Shown one piece after another: positions 24,290 through 36,640 of a stretch of DNA of 64,000 nucleotides; within the stretch, counting starts at the first letter, position 1, and each line of letters opens with the position of its first letter. Source of the DNA: Polytrichum commune (taxonomy: Eukaryota > Streptophyta > Polytrichopsida > Polytrichales > Polytrichaceae); assembly GCA_950295325.1 (NCBI GenBank), contig OX485803.1:60901554-60965553 (forward strand), written 5' to 3'. The notes under the pieces were generated by a model that saw only the letters and a program-made list of their open reading frames with translations, was not told the DNA's origin and did no database searches. Both the position numbers and the translations under genes were made by a program.

Positions 24290-25110
24290 TCAGTCCGTTT
24301 ATCATGTTCTCCAACTTGTGCTAATTAGTTCTACACAACGAAACTTGCACTGTGTTAGCAAATCTACAATGAAGCATCAACAAACATCGGATTGAAATTT
24401 GAACCTCCTCTTATTTAGTTATAGTTATCATAAGAGTATGTTTGTTGATTTCTTAATTGAATTCACGGGTGCTCTCAATTGTGTTCACTATTGAGTGTGG
24501 ATCAGAGTAATCAACAAGATTTGTGGACATAGTCTAATCTCTTTGAAACACGTGTCTTTATGATGTTTGTTCTTCGTTCCTCATTGAACCACACACCAAT
24601 CAAATATAAAAGTGACCGGATCATACCCGCATATCTTGTGACCTATAATGAACACTTCTTTTGCACGTACACTTCACCCTAAATGTTCAACCTCATTTTT
24701 GCTCAACAATGGATGAAATTGATTGACAATCTTTGGTACGTGGTCCTATAATTGTGGGCACTTCCAACTTCACATATAATTACGATTTCTAGATCGTATA
24801 GGAAATTGTCCCATCCGGTTAGCAACTGCGTATCACGCAAATCATTAGCTCAAGTTTCAAAATTGAAGTTGAGATGCAAAAGTTATCGGAACTCAAAGAG
24901 AGGATTCTCTTTCTCTTTAAGTGATCACATAGACCCATCACCCTCTCACTTGTGGTAAAGATTGAATTTAGAATGGTGTCTATATTTTGAACATATAGTC
25001 CAATCTTATTGTAACACATGGCTTGTTGGTGTCCATTCTCAATTACAAAGCTTGTCATGCATCAATCAAATATAAATGTCCAACTAAATGGAGGACTACA
25101 CATGCTATGA
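24290..25110 (+). repeat. Diverged family B repeats, two adjacent copies
   Basis: Family B blocks (GTTAGCAAATCTACAATGAAG, CAATTGTGTTCACTATTGA, TAGTCTAATCTCTTTGAAAC) occur around 24350-24640, and a second partial series (AGTGATCACATAGACC, TATAGTCCAATCTTATTG) around 24900-25110. Both are strongly diverged. Confidence 0.55.
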
Positions 25111-25990
25111 AATTGCCGGTTTCCCCCATTGACACCACCTTCCTAGCATTCCGGGAGCTAAATTAAAAGTCGATTCTTCATCGAACTGGCGGCTGGGAAC
25201 ATGGGTTCGCCTTCCACCAGACTACCATCTCATGAAAAACGATGGGGGGAAAACACGACCCATCATTTTGGGAGCCAATAAGAACGCAACATCAGGTCTA
25301 GACGTTTAAAATTGATATCTTAATCCTTTTAAAAAAAAGTAGGCATCTTTGAAATGGGGTGTCGGCCAACTAACAAAATGACAACTCATTTTACACATGT
25401 AGTGGTGTGGCCCCAATTTTCAAAACATCCGGTTTCACCTCTCTGGTCCAATACGGCTTTTTGTGCAGACCTTTGGTTTTGGACGTGTGTGTGGCCTCCG
25501 CTTAAGAAGAATGACCACATAAGACCGACATATCTTATTTTGGAAGAGAAACACTAGTGCACTTGGTCACTTGTCTAGGCTAATGATGAGATCGCCTAGG
25601 TCAAAGCCGCCATGCTTGTTCATATCTAAATATAGACAGACTAAGTGTGTACTCTGTAGAGGCGTGGGCGGCTAGGCTGTAACCTCTACGTCTCAATAGT
25701 TTTCTTTCATTTGACACTATAGAACTATCAGTAAAAATACTTTAGTGTGTGTATACAATGACATGAGGTTCCCATCAACCATGTAAACCCATCCATTTGG
25801 AAATAGCATCGGAGATAAGAAATTAGTGTACTGGAACCCAATTGAATTGACTCAAGTGCAAATTTAAGTTTATAACGAAGTCCCTTCATCTATGATGGGT
25901 GAGGCAATATGGCCTCGAATGGAAGGTTGAAGCCATTTAGAACACACCGCTTGTTTCAATCTAAATGTAGGTTCTCATTTGGAATTACTA
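25111..25990. other. Intergenic, nothing recognised
   Basis: No supported gene or element boundaries. Confidence 0.5.
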
Positions 25991-26534
25991 CGTAGTACAC
26001 CGTTTATGGTATTCGTGTCACATGTGCAATAGTGTCACTCACCCTATATTGAGACGTGTGCTAGGTTACACTAATGATCAACAAACTTCATCATCAGTGT
26101 CACCTCATGATACTTGGCGTTCAAGTGTGCTTATAAATATTACTATGAGTGTGTTTAATAATGCTATGAGGTGTATGCCTATGTTACACAATGGGTTATA
26201 AGTTGACTAAAGTGTACCCAATTGGCACATGGCATTAGTATGCTCAAGAACATCTTCATACTGTGTACTAAATTATAAACATGTGACATATGCCATTAGT
26301 ATGCTTCGTAATATGTTCCCCTCGCATATCAAAACGCAAAACTATCATCTCAAGTCCCCAATATGCTACGCTAAATGTCAAAATGTAAATATTTTGCACT
26401 TTAAAAAGTCATTTATGTTGATGAATAGTGTCATATTGACAATTAGTGGACATGACACTTTGAGACCTCTAGGCATCTAGTTTAGGCCCTTCACAAATAG
26501 TGTGCATGACATTATATACCATGAACGGTGTAGT
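25991..26534 (+). mobile_element. Family F element with CACTA-like right end
   Basis: The left end reads TAGTACACCGTTTATGGTAT and the right end, in complement, CACTACACCGTTCATGGTAT, giving inverted repeats of about 20 bp. It aligns with 39850-40620 in the opposite orientation (CTTTGAGACCTCTAGGCATC shared). It has no transposase. It preserves the empty site of the MITE found at 40291. Confidence 0.75.
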
Positions 26535-27157
26535 GCTATGTAACTTGCTACAAAGAGTATCAAAATCACGTCAAGTATTCAGTAAAGTGCATCTTATTTG
26601 TATTTTGAATGTTGGCGAGAAACTTCTTCCTTAGCCAAAAAGTCATCGCACTACGTAAGTCTCCCCATGGTAATCCACACCACTTGAACTAAAGACTATA
26701 ACACGATAAAAAAAACCCCAATAATACCATTCCATACTATTTACAACCACAATATCTAGAACGTTCATTTAATGACAGATCTACACGAACGACTTATAAG
26801 AACAAATGGATTACTCAAACCCCGAATCAAGGTACATACACCCTAAACCAACACACAACCTAAAACCAACACTATGTGTCACAATCGATGAACATTTGGG
26901 AACTCCAAATGTATTGCAATGGTACATAACGCTAGATTTTGGTTTTGGGTATGCTTACTTTACCATTGTTGCAAGAGCAGTGTGAATGGAAAGAAAACAA
27001 TATTGGAAAAACATGTGCATTTCTTTCTTTCTTTCTTGCTCTGTCTCTGTCTCTCTCTCTTTCTTGAAATGATTAAGGAGATTGGGGATTTGGAAAGGTG
27101 ACTGTGGCCCACACTTGATCAGAGCGATGTAAGTGAGAGTAAGTATCATACACAGAC
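26535..27157. other. Intergenic with a pyrimidine microsatellite
   Basis: A TTTC/TCTC-rich run lies at about 27020-27063. No gene is supported. Confidence 0.5.
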
Positions 27158-27532
27158 TTACATATTAGAGTGGTCCACACACAAGGAGCTGACAGGGTTA
27201 TTATCATGCATTAAATTTGACGGTTCCTCGAGTCCAGCCGCCGCTGAGGACTCTGTCCCAGATATCTGGGCCTCCAGTAACTTACACCCGTTCCTTGCAA
27301 CAAATTTGAAGCCATCATAACTTAGACCACAGCCCAAAAGCTGTTCCCTGCGGCCACCTTCATAATTTAACTTAAAACCATGAGCTGCTCCACTTAACTT
27401 ACTTAAACGACTTCTGATCAGCCTGCTGCCAGCTTGATCTCCATCAAGAAGATTGTGAAGACCTCGGCGAAAGATTTGGAAGGCTTCTCTAGATCTCCAT
27501 GATACCTCGATCGCCTTTGTTAAATGATACAT
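27158..27532 (-). other. Unrecognised open frame of 124 codons
   Basis: The frame begins MYHLTKAIEVSW and ends VDHSNM. Its base composition is closer to coding DNA than its surroundings, and a middle stretch (FRRGLHNLLDGDQAGSRL) looks protein-like, but I recognise no domain. It could be a captured gene fragment or chance. No splice partners were found nearby. Confidence 0.25.
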
Positions 27533-27799
27533 CTATCCATTCTGCCTCACTCCCGCCTAAGTGCAGCCACTGACAAATCTCAAAGGGTTGCACGAAACTT
27601 ATTAAGCTACTTTGAAGCATATTGAGACTTGCACAGGCTCCCAATCTGCACAACTGGGGCTTGAATTCGAACCATAAATCTTGAAATTTGGATCTTGAAC
27701 CTGGGCGATTCCAACTCCACAGGCAAAATTTGGGGTGTTGGATCGGCTTGGAAATTGTCTTGTCTGGTTAGTGTTTGTACATTCATAAACTTGATAGTC

Positions 27800-28080
27800 T
27801 TCCAAGTTTTAGAAGCGGAGGTGAGATAAAAAAGATAGACGAGGTCAAAGTGAAGATTATCTCTTTCTTTAAGCAATCACATGGACCTTCCTAGTTGTAT
27901 TGGTAATTGAATCTAGAACGATATGTATATTTTGAGCACATAGTTCAATCTCATCATAACATGTGTCATTTTGGTATCTGTTCTTAACTACAAGCCCTTG
28001 CCATCATATACCACTCAAATGTTGGTGTTTAATTGGGAACGGTGGTCACATAACACACACATAAGGTGTGTTTGCCTTGC
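27800..28080 (+). repeat. Family B repeat, partial
   Basis: Shared blocks include AAGTGAAGATTATCTCTTTC, TTTTGAGCACATAGTTCAAT and ACCACTCAAATGTTGGTGT. The 5' half is diverged. Confidence 0.6.
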
Positions 28081-28268
28081 CTTGGTGGTCACTTATCTTA
28101 TGTGGTTGGTTAGTTTGGGGTTTTAATCAAATCCTAAGCACACATAAACTAGTCAAATTTTGATGTTGCAGACATTAAAACCAATCAACATTCTTGAAGC
28201 ATACATCCACTTTCATTCTTGATGCCGCCCTTTGAAGGAGTGGAACAAAAGATTTTTGGAGTTCATAA

Positions 28269-28957
28269 GCAGTTGCACATATTGATATGACGAATCACAC
28301 TCGACGACCATATTTAATTTGGTACTGGAAGCGGCTCAAATAGATGCATGTCTCGCTACTATCGCCTCTTGCCATCCACTCTCCTCTCGCCAATTATGAA
28401 GCCCATTAACGATTGCATATATGGATATGATGAATCACATAACTAGGGTTAGTGCGGGTACTAGCAACGACTTGAATAGATGCATGTCTTGCTACTAGCA
28501 CATCTCGTCATCCACTCTCCTCTCGCCGGGTATAAAAATCCACCTGAAATCCATAAACATGTGCATACATTGATATGGTCAATCGAACTCAGCTTATTTT
28601 GGTATTAAAATCAGCTTGAATGGATGTATGTCTCGCTACTACTGCATCTCATCATCCGCTATCTCATCATGTATGTCTTGCTACTAGCACATCTCATCAT
28701 CCACTCTCCTCTCACCGGGTATAAAAATCCACCTGAAATCCATAAACATGTGCATACATTGATATGGTGAATCGAACTCAGGTTATTCTGGTATTAAAAT
28801 CAGCTTGAATAGATGTATGTCTTGCTACTACTGCATCTCATCATCCGCTATCCTCTCGCCGGTTAGAGTGGCTCAGTCCATCAGCGGCTGCATATATGGA
28901 TATGGTGAATCGCATTCGGCGGCTAGATTTAGTCTGGCACCACATCGAGTCAGGCTT
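28269..28957 (+). repeat. Tandem array of about 145 bp units
   Basis: About five units start near 28269, 28411, 28557, 28747 and 28887. Each begins with a GCATATATTGATATGGTGAA-like block, then AATCAGCTTGAATAGATGTA, CTTGCTACTA and CATCATCCACTCTCCTCTCG. The third unit is about 190 bp because CTTGCTACTAGCACATCTCA repeats inside it. Adjacent middle units are over 90 percent alike, so part of the expansion is recent. Confidence 0.85.
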
Positions 28958-28987
28958 CTTCTCTTCTCTTCTCTTCTCTTCTCTTCT
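28955..28987 (+). repeat. TTCTC microsatellite
   Basis: Six tandem TTCTC units directly follow the 145 bp array. Confidence 0.9.
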
Positions 28988-29179
28988 GGAATGCCGTCCC
29001 AAAATCGCTGTGAGTCGATCCATTCATGCTTCACACAATCGGCAATCTGCAAGTCATGTCCATGGGTAAGATTTAGCTTCATAATTTGCACTAAGAATGC
29101 TGCAAGCTTTAGCTTCATAATTTGCTGCCACGAGGACTGCTTAGCCTCTGGCAGTCCACACACGTGCAGTACTGAGTGA

Positions 29180-29880
29180 GCCTTATGTGGGCACTCTTCT
29201 CTAATCGGACAGGTCTATGTTAGACTTGAGTGGTGTATGACAAGACTTGTTGTTAAGTATGGGACATGTGTTATAATGAGATTGGATCATGTGCTCAAAG
29301 TGCGTCATCTATTCTAGGTTCAATGATGAAGGTCTATGTGATCGCCTATTAACGAGAATGAGGTCCTTCACTTTGTTGGCCTCCTCTAAGGTTTGCATCT
29401 CAACTTTGCTTCTAAATTTTGGAATGACAATATGCATGTCAATTGGCAATTGCTGATCGGATGAAACAACTCTCAATTCGGTCCCAACGGTCGCAAATGT
29501 TATGTAGATTGCTATCTGGTTTGATGTATAAGAACTAGTTTTTTTTTGAGGGAATTTGACACAACTTCCCAAATAAATCATAATGTGCATACTAAAATGA
29601 AGGGACGTTCTAGCCATTTCTAAGATTGGTGTTTGTTTTAGGCTTAGATTCCAAGTTATCTCACTCATGAGCTTGCAGATTGTGGGGGTGTGAACGGATG
29701 TGGAATGGCTTGTCTAGTCACGACATTGGGATGACATTCCAGAAAAGAAGAGAAAGAAAGAACCAAGATATGTGGCCCTAATATGGGCACCTCCAAAATG
29801 TTCATTCTAAACTCACATACCTTATAAGGTGTGTATGCCTTATGTGGATACAAAGTTTGGGGCCCATTTGGGATTTTGAG
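29180..29880 (-). repeat. Family B repeats, inverted and fragmentary
   Basis: Reverse-orientation blocks (AATGAGATTGGATCATGTGC, AGGTCTATGTGATCGCCTAT) at 29260-29350 and weaker matches to 29880. The boundaries are not resolved. Confidence 0.5.
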
Positions 29881-30364
29881 TGGACTTTAAGGATGGCCAA
29901 ATTGGGGCCAATTTCTAACATGGCCAATTATAATCAAGCCATTAGATACGCATAATTGTGCAATATTAAAGTAGATATCCACTAACAACCATAAAACTTG
30001 ATGTTGGCAGTTTAAGAAAGAGCGGAATCACATTGAGACCATTTTCATACATCCAATAGGTGCCTCATAGGAAAAACCTTCAAACAAAAGATGTACTTGT
30101 TTGAATGCAACACACTACTCTATTATACATCGTCCAACTCTTGATTGACACACATAAATGTCATTATTCTAAGGACAAGTCAACCTTGTAATAGGCACCC
30201 ATACACAATTGTTTTTACGATTTGTAGAAACAACACTTTAATAAAAGATCCCAAGAGCATACAAACTATAATCACAAATTTTCAAATCCCCCCATACTTC
30301 CTCATTAAAAAAAAGCCAACAAAATGAGTTCTTTGGCTCACTGATCCAATGGCCAAATTGGTCC

Positions 30365-31135
30365 ATGGAGTTGGATGTGCCCATATTAAGGTATGTGGAC
30401 GTCATTCAATATTTTTTTTTTCTAATTGGACACCTATATTTGATTGGTGTGTGGTTAGATGAGGATCAAGGAACAAACAACATAAAGACACATGCTCAAA
30501 AGGGATTGGACTACCTCATCAAAATTTATAACTACTCCACACTCAATAGTGAACACAATTGGGAAGACCTATCTAATATTCAGCTCATGATTCAACAAAC
30601 ATGCGCTTTCGATAACTGTAACTAAATTAGGAGAAAGTATGATTTTCAATCTAATTTTTGTCGATGTTTCATCATCAATTTACTAATGCAACACAAATTT
30701 AGAAACATAAATTTGATCAAAGGAGGTGGAGAACAAGAAAAATAAACCGGCTAACACCCACATACATTTGGCCCCACATAAAGTACGTTGGTGTTATTCG
30801 GATTCCTTTCTTAAGTGGACCCCAATATTCGATTGGGTTGTGGTTCGGTGAGGACCAAAGAACAAAACACCACATGTAAACACACATGATTAAAAGAGAC
30901 CGAACAATGCTTGTCAAATTTTATGATCTACTCTACACTGAACAGTGAACACAACCGGGAGGACCTATGTACATATTCGGTTAAGGAATCAACAAACATG
31001 CACCTTCGATAATCACAACCAATCAAAGATTCATGTCCGAATTTTCAACCCAATTTTTGTTAATTTTCAATCCAATTTTTGTTAGTCTTCAATCGTAGAT
31101 CTGCTAATGCAACACAAAGTTCCGTTGTAGAAGTT
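30365..31135 (-). repeat. Direct duplication of a family B-related segment
   Basis: Segments at about 30365-30716 and 30765-31135 share ATTGGTGTGTGG / ATTGGGTTGTGG, AACACAATTGGGAAGACCTA, CAACAAACATGCGCTTTCG and CTAATGCAACACAAA. They have diverged and are non-coding. Confidence 0.6.
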
Positions 31136-31645
31136 GGATGAATACGAAACACAAACTGAATAACAACATCCACATAACCTGCCTCACATTAAATTATAGA
31201 TCATTGCACTACGAATGCCATCACGGGGACACGAGTCTGTGGCAGTAAACACACACAACCTGCAGTCCTTTTCCGAGACTGGAGTTAAGTTACTGATCTT
31301 GAGAGCCGGTTCATGAGGTTGCTGTCAGGCTGGGTAGCTAGAGAGCTGAGAGCGGGTAATGAGGATGCCACTTAAACCCTAGCTAGTTAATTAATTCGTT
31401 CCTGCATGCCCTTGGATGCTGCCGATCATCACCACCCATCATGAAACTTAATTCACGAATCATGAGGTGGTGCAGTGACTTCTGGCGTCGAGCATATATA
31501 TCTATCTTGCAACGACTTCTGGACCCGAATTAGTCGATGCAGTAAAAGTCGAATGGGGGGTGTGAGGAACTCCATGGATCAAGTGATGTGGAGGACCAAG
31601 TTAAGTTGGTACCATGATGCAAATCATTTGCACTTGAATTGGTCT

Positions 31646-31879
31646 CGATGAACGTGGAGAGCCAGCCGACCGGTAGTTGCAGATGAACCGGTTGAGTTTG
31701 AGGAATAACTGGTTGAAGTAGTTCAAGATATCAGGAAATTTACTGCCGGTTTCAGAGGAATCTATGGAAATATAGCTCGAATTAATGAAGGAAAACCAAA
31801 CGATCACAACATGTCGCTGGTTGGACTTGAAAACACTAGGATCTTGATTGATTATGCCCAAAAATCTACCCGGACACTG
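31646..31879. mobile_element. hAT-type MITE, family A
   Basis: It starts CGATGAACGTGGAGAGCC and ends ACCCGGACACTG, with ACCGGTTGAGTTTGAGG near the left end. The flanks ATTGGTCT and ATTGTCCC agree only in part, so the target duplication has decayed. Confidence 0.75.
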
Positions 31880-33167
31880 ATTGTCCCCGAGTTCTGGGTC
31901 GTGCAGTTAAGTTATTGCGCCCCGAGATTGAATGCTTCAACGCACAAATGAATGTGATGAAGCACTTGCACTTGCAAATGAAGGTGCACTCTCCATAGCC
32001 ATCATGTCGGGGTTATATGTTAGGTGAGTTCATGTGGATTGATTGAATTGGGTAGAATTGATTGTGTCAATTGTCAATCATTTTCAGCGGTGGTAGTTCT
32101 TGTCACCATCGGTTTCTTTGATAACTTAGATCAAATTGAATTCGATTTGATTTGATTACAAACAAGCATGGGGTTTCAACTTCCAAGTCCTGTACAATAA
32201 GCAAGGGTACTCATTATCTTAAGAAGTCGAGCTAGACCTGGATTTCAAACATTTAGAACTTCTAATAAGAAGAATATAATCTAATTATTGTTTTTTAAAA
32301 TGAAGAATGCGTTTTTATTCAAAGGAAAATCACCGCGGTGTAAGATGTTATAGTACCTTCCCTTATGAAAAGTTTCTGAGAGCTAGGTGATTTGGTTGTA
32401 GATTTATGTTTTGAAAAGAAAGAAGAAAAACATAATAAATTATGGAATCCATTTTTCAAAATTAAGAATTTGATGTCGACTACAAAATTTTAACCATTAA
32501 TGTACTTCCCCTTTTTGATTTTTTATAAATGTATAATACCGTAGTTGGTAGAGAGTTCTTTATTCCAATGAAAATAGTGATTCTTCCCTCATATTTTGTC
32601 GCGAGTTGTGCTCACATTGACTAAGACCTACTTGTATCCCAAGTGGAAACTACATGCCAACAATAGTAGAGATGAAATAGAGTGTCTCCTACAGCACACC
32701 CATTTGTATAGGGGTTGCTATAATTAAAATACTAGTGCTTTTAAATTTTTTTGCTATCTAGATGCTTAAATTATAATAGGTGTTTTAAATGCAAACATTC
32801 AATACAACACACCACGTGCATATTTCATGTCATACATAACCTTTTTTTAGAACATTGATATCAATTCATATTTTGAGTTGTAATAGAAGATTTGATTTCT
32901 ATGTAAATTTAAAAGAATTTTAATGTTTTAATTATCTTTATGATGAAATTGTAATGCACTATAGATTTCCTCTTCAAATGAGTTGTCATCATAACTAGAT
33001 ATGAGTTTCCTTCAAGTAAAGCTCAACAATAGACATACAAACACTTTGGAAGAAGACTCATTGAGAACTTCATACAAAGCATAGGGGAGGAGAAGGGTTT
33101 GAGTATTTTATATGAAATAGTAGAGTTTGTTTTAATCCACCAGTATCATAAGGAAATTGGATGTATC
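31880..33167. other. Intergenic, very AT-rich
   Basis: No supported gene or element boundaries. Confidence 0.5.
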
Positions 33168-33420
33168 ACTATATTCGTTAATTTGGGACTTTTTCGGCAT
33201 TTTGAGACAGTTACAAATATGAGAACATAGATAAAATCACACAGATATTGGAGAATGTTGTAAGATGCAAATACTTTGAAGTGGGTGTTCATATCAAGAA
33301 CCCAATTAAGAACTCATATCAAGATGGTTTAGGTAGGACGACCCAAACATTAGACCATGTTGTTGTGGTCCATATATTAATTTGAGACAAGAGAAAGTCT
33401 CAAATTAACCAATATAGTCA
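33168..33420. repeat. Possible MITE with 25 bp inverted ends
   Basis: The left end CACTATATTCGTTAATTTGG and the right end, in complement, GACTATATTGGTTAATTTGA form inverted repeats around about 200 bp. No target duplication was resolved. Confidence 0.5.
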
Positions 33421-33500
33421 TTGTAACTCATTCTAATTGGGTTTCCTATCATGAATGTTAGGTAGCCAATGTAATTACTATTCTCAAATCTAGCATGATG

Positions 33501-33918
33501 CACGGGGAGGTCACTCCATTGTCAAGTTGAAAACCACATGCGAACAAAGTTTGCTACCCCTATATTATATGCCATAGATAATTTTAAAATTTATGATATT
33601 TTTCTATATATATATATATCCATTGATAATATCTTATATATATATATATATTTTTGATATTTTTAGTCATCTCCATTTTTCTAGTAATTTTTTTAGTTCA
33701 ATTCTGCGTCATTCTAGTTAGAAACGGTATGTTTTCTAGAAAAAAACAAATTATCAATTTTGGTTATCAATTTTTACCATGTAATAGATACCATGTATAT
33801 GTACTCATAAATTTTTTTTGATAAAAGTTTGACCCATTTTGTTGATGCAACTTAGAAAAAGTAGATTTTTTTTGTTCGCACGTGGTTTTCAACTTGACAA
33901 TGGAGTGACCTCCCCGTG
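33501..33918. mobile_element. hAT-type MITE, family J
   Basis: The 418 bp sister of 13873-14282. Its inverted repeats CACGGGGAGGTCACTCCATT... differ at about one position in 47. GCATGATG (33493-33500) precedes it and CATGATG follows, consistent with an 8 bp duplication that has lost one base on the right. Confidence 0.85.
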
Positions 33919-33948
33919 CATGATGTGGGTCCGTCAAACCATGAGTCC

Positions 33949-35255
33949 AGATAGATAGATAGAAACTCCGGTCCCATTTAGGGGCCGGCGTGAATAGAGT
34001 GTCCGTTCGTAATGCCAACAACCCGATGCCCACAGGACATGGGGAAGTTGGGACAAAACTACTCTCCTCTTTCGAGGATGGACACTATAGTAACCGAGAA
34101 ACAAATAATATGGGCCGATCATGGCCCACAGGGGTGCATGCCTTTTAAGTATAGTTATTGTTTTTGTTATGGGAGTGAACACCAAGTCATGATTCCTCGG
34201 TTGGTTGTGGGAGGATGTTTGAGTTAAGACGTTCCGGGATCGATTGCAGTCGAGTCCATATGATTGTCTAAAATGTAATACGTGACTTGGTGCTGCAAGT
34301 GAGTAAAAGGCAGGAAATTTGTACCAACCAACCGGCACCAATCCCTCATTCTGAGCTGTAAATAGATACTAAATATTATATAAGTTTTTGGATTTTATGG
34401 AGGGTCTAAGTTTTGGGGGAGCGGTTGGTGGTTTTCAATTCTCCTCTTATGGAGGAGGATGGACATGGCATATTGTATTGCAATGGTATTAATATTTTTA
34501 AAGGTATTTTTGATGGTAACCATGGGTATTTTGAGATTTTCTTCTAGTATTTTCATAGATGGGATGTGGGCCGTAGCTCGGGCCCCGGCTGTGATGACAA
34601 TGAGTGGTTCGATTTTCCATCCTCTGGAGGCGATACTATCAATCAATGGTTTGTATTTGTTGTTTTTTGCTTCTATTGTTTCTGGGGAGAATCTGTCGTT
34701 ACAATATGTGAATTCAATAAATTGTATGGTGAGGTTAGGGTCAATGTCAATGGGAGGGTCATTTTGATATGGTAATCCTTGAACGCAGAGTATATCGGGT
34801 TGAAATCTTGCGTTGCAATGACATCTTTGTGTGTTACATGTGCAGGGGAGTAGCCAATTGGGGACAGTATTTTCTTAGGGATTATTATTGAAGGTACCGG
34901 CATTCATGAGAGTAAAACATCGGGATTTTTCGGACGAGATTAGGAGCTTCCTAATTTCTCCGACTGCTTTGTTATGTCTTTTAATTCGTAGTGAGTGTAT
35001 ATGTTGTTGGTTACATTTCAGTAGTACATGTAGCCAAGTGTCTGGATCATTTGAATTGCATATAGGGCACGTGATAGAGGGGTACCTCTGGTGACCAAAG
35101 AACATTTGTTTTCTAGCATTACCCATGTATGTTCCTCCATGAGTCCACATTAAGCCGCTTGACTTTTGATACCAACATATACCTATTTTCATATTCAAAG
35201 TTGGGTAGAGTATAAAGATTTTCTTGATCTTTTTACATTGAATTGGTGTATGCAA
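33949..35255 (-). mobile_element. 5'-truncated non-LTR retrotransposon with RLE-like C-terminus
   Basis: On the minus strand one frame runs from 35255 to a stop at 34397-34395 (287 codons) with one internal TAA at 34877-34875. In order it encodes a YMGNARK segment, a knuckle CPICN...WLHVLLKC (C-x2-C, H-x4-C), the motif RIKRHNKAV, a Cys cluster CTCNTQRCHC, and then PDILC, IEFTYC and KNNKYKPLI. This is the PD...E...KxxKY pattern of the restriction-like endonuclease in R2-class elements. The long 3' region ends near a TATC repeat at 33949-33963. RT and upstream domains are missing, as expected for 5' truncation. RLE assignment is by motif recognition only. Confidence 0.7.
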
Positions 35256-35405
35256 ATGATCAAATGCAAAATCAATTTGTTTGGTAATTAGACCATGTTT
35301 GGTAACTCATACAACTAGCATGTCAGGATAATAAACATCATCAATTTTGACAAAATTGATACTACATTTTTAAGAAATGAGTGAACAATAAAGATAACAT
35401 TAGAA

Positions 35406-35570
35406 CAATGTCCGAGGAGATCTGTGGGTTTTCCTTTACTAACTTGAGGTATATTCCATAGATTCCTTGAAAACAATCAGTACTTCTCATGAAGTCTTGA
35501 ACTTCAACTGGTTGTTTCTCAAGCTCAACGGGTTCATCTGTAACTAGCGGTCCGTTCTCTCCACTCATTG
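35406..35570. mobile_element. hAT-type MITE, family A, internally deleted
   Basis: The 165 bp inverted copy starts CAATGTCCGAGGAGATC and ends TTCTCTCCACTCATTG. It has lost the block after the left end. Perfect 8 bp duplications CATTAGAA lie at 35398-35405 and 35571-35578. Confidence 0.9.
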
Positions 35571-35989
35571 CATTAGAATAGTTGTTAACTTCTAACATCT
35601 GTTTACCTGTCCTTTTTTATTGAATTCCCAATATGTGAACCTTTGGGGATCCATTATTTCAGTTTTCAAAACATTATGAAATATCAACCTATTAAAAATT
35701 ACTTATTATCTGGGAAACCAGTAATTATAATTAAATCTATACATTTATAATACCGTTATTTGTATTTATATGTGTAATATTTCAATAACCAATCATATTG
35801 CTTCTTCTTTAAAGAAGGATGAGAGTTTATTAAATTATTATTGAACCTTGAATTAAATAGGATAAATGTATATGACTTAAATTTAAATAATCTAAATATG
35901 AGACACATCTTAGTCTTTAGAATTCAAAGATCTCAAAAGACAGTGAACGAACTGTATAAACTGAAATACTAGAGAATGGAACCACAACT

Positions 35990-36015
35990 ATATATATATA
36001 TATATATATATATAT
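35990..36015. repeat. TA microsatellite
   Basis: Tandem TA dinucleotides in an AT-rich intergenic stretch. Confidence 0.9.
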
Positions 36016-36299
36016 GATTTTTTTCAGTGGAGGATTCATGAGTAGTAGCTAGCTAACTGAGAGGATGCTAGATTTGATATTATTACATTTCATAAAACAT
36101 TCAATGTACATGCTAGTTTTGATATGTGGGCTACTTCTGTGTCACTACTAAACTTATCAATCGGACACATAAAGCTCATATAAAATACTCTGATTGTCCA
36201 CGATGAGGGTACCGGTAACCGACTTGAAGAAGGCTCCTCATCAAGTGCCACTCCCTTATCTATATATGAATTGAAATAGTTGATTAAGGTACACATGCC

Positions 36300-36640
36300 T
36301 GATTCAGATACTTTTCTCTTTGCACCCACTCCTATTAAAATATGAACCAAACAATTAGTGCGAGATGATTACCAAATCCAAATTGTGCTCGTAGCTTTTT
36401 GTCTCATAATGTTTGGAGCTCATATGCATATCTTGTTCAATACGAAAGTGAAGATTCTCGTGTTCATTAATTGGTCATATAGGTCCCCTCAATTATGTTG
36501 ATCATGAAGCCTAGAATAGGTAAACATGTTTTGAGCATGTAGTCCAATTTTGTCTTCTAAACACAAGTCTTTTTGCTGTCCATTCTTAGATCCACACCTA
36601 ATCACATATCATTGTTGTGTTGGAATTAGGCACATCTACC
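36300..36640 (+). repeat. Family B dispersed repeat
   Basis: A well preserved copy: GCGAGATGATTACCAAATCC, AAGTGAAGATTCTCGTG, AGGTCCCCTCAATTATGTTG, GAGCATGTAGTCCAATTTTG and ends near CACATCTACCTTA. A short CA microsatellite follows at 36658-36674. Confidence 0.75.

Noticed and set aside
33934-34341. A 135-codon minus-strand frame next to the retrotransposon
   Set aside because: It lies after the stop of the RLE-like frame and most likely belongs to the element's 3' UTR; no motif was recognised.
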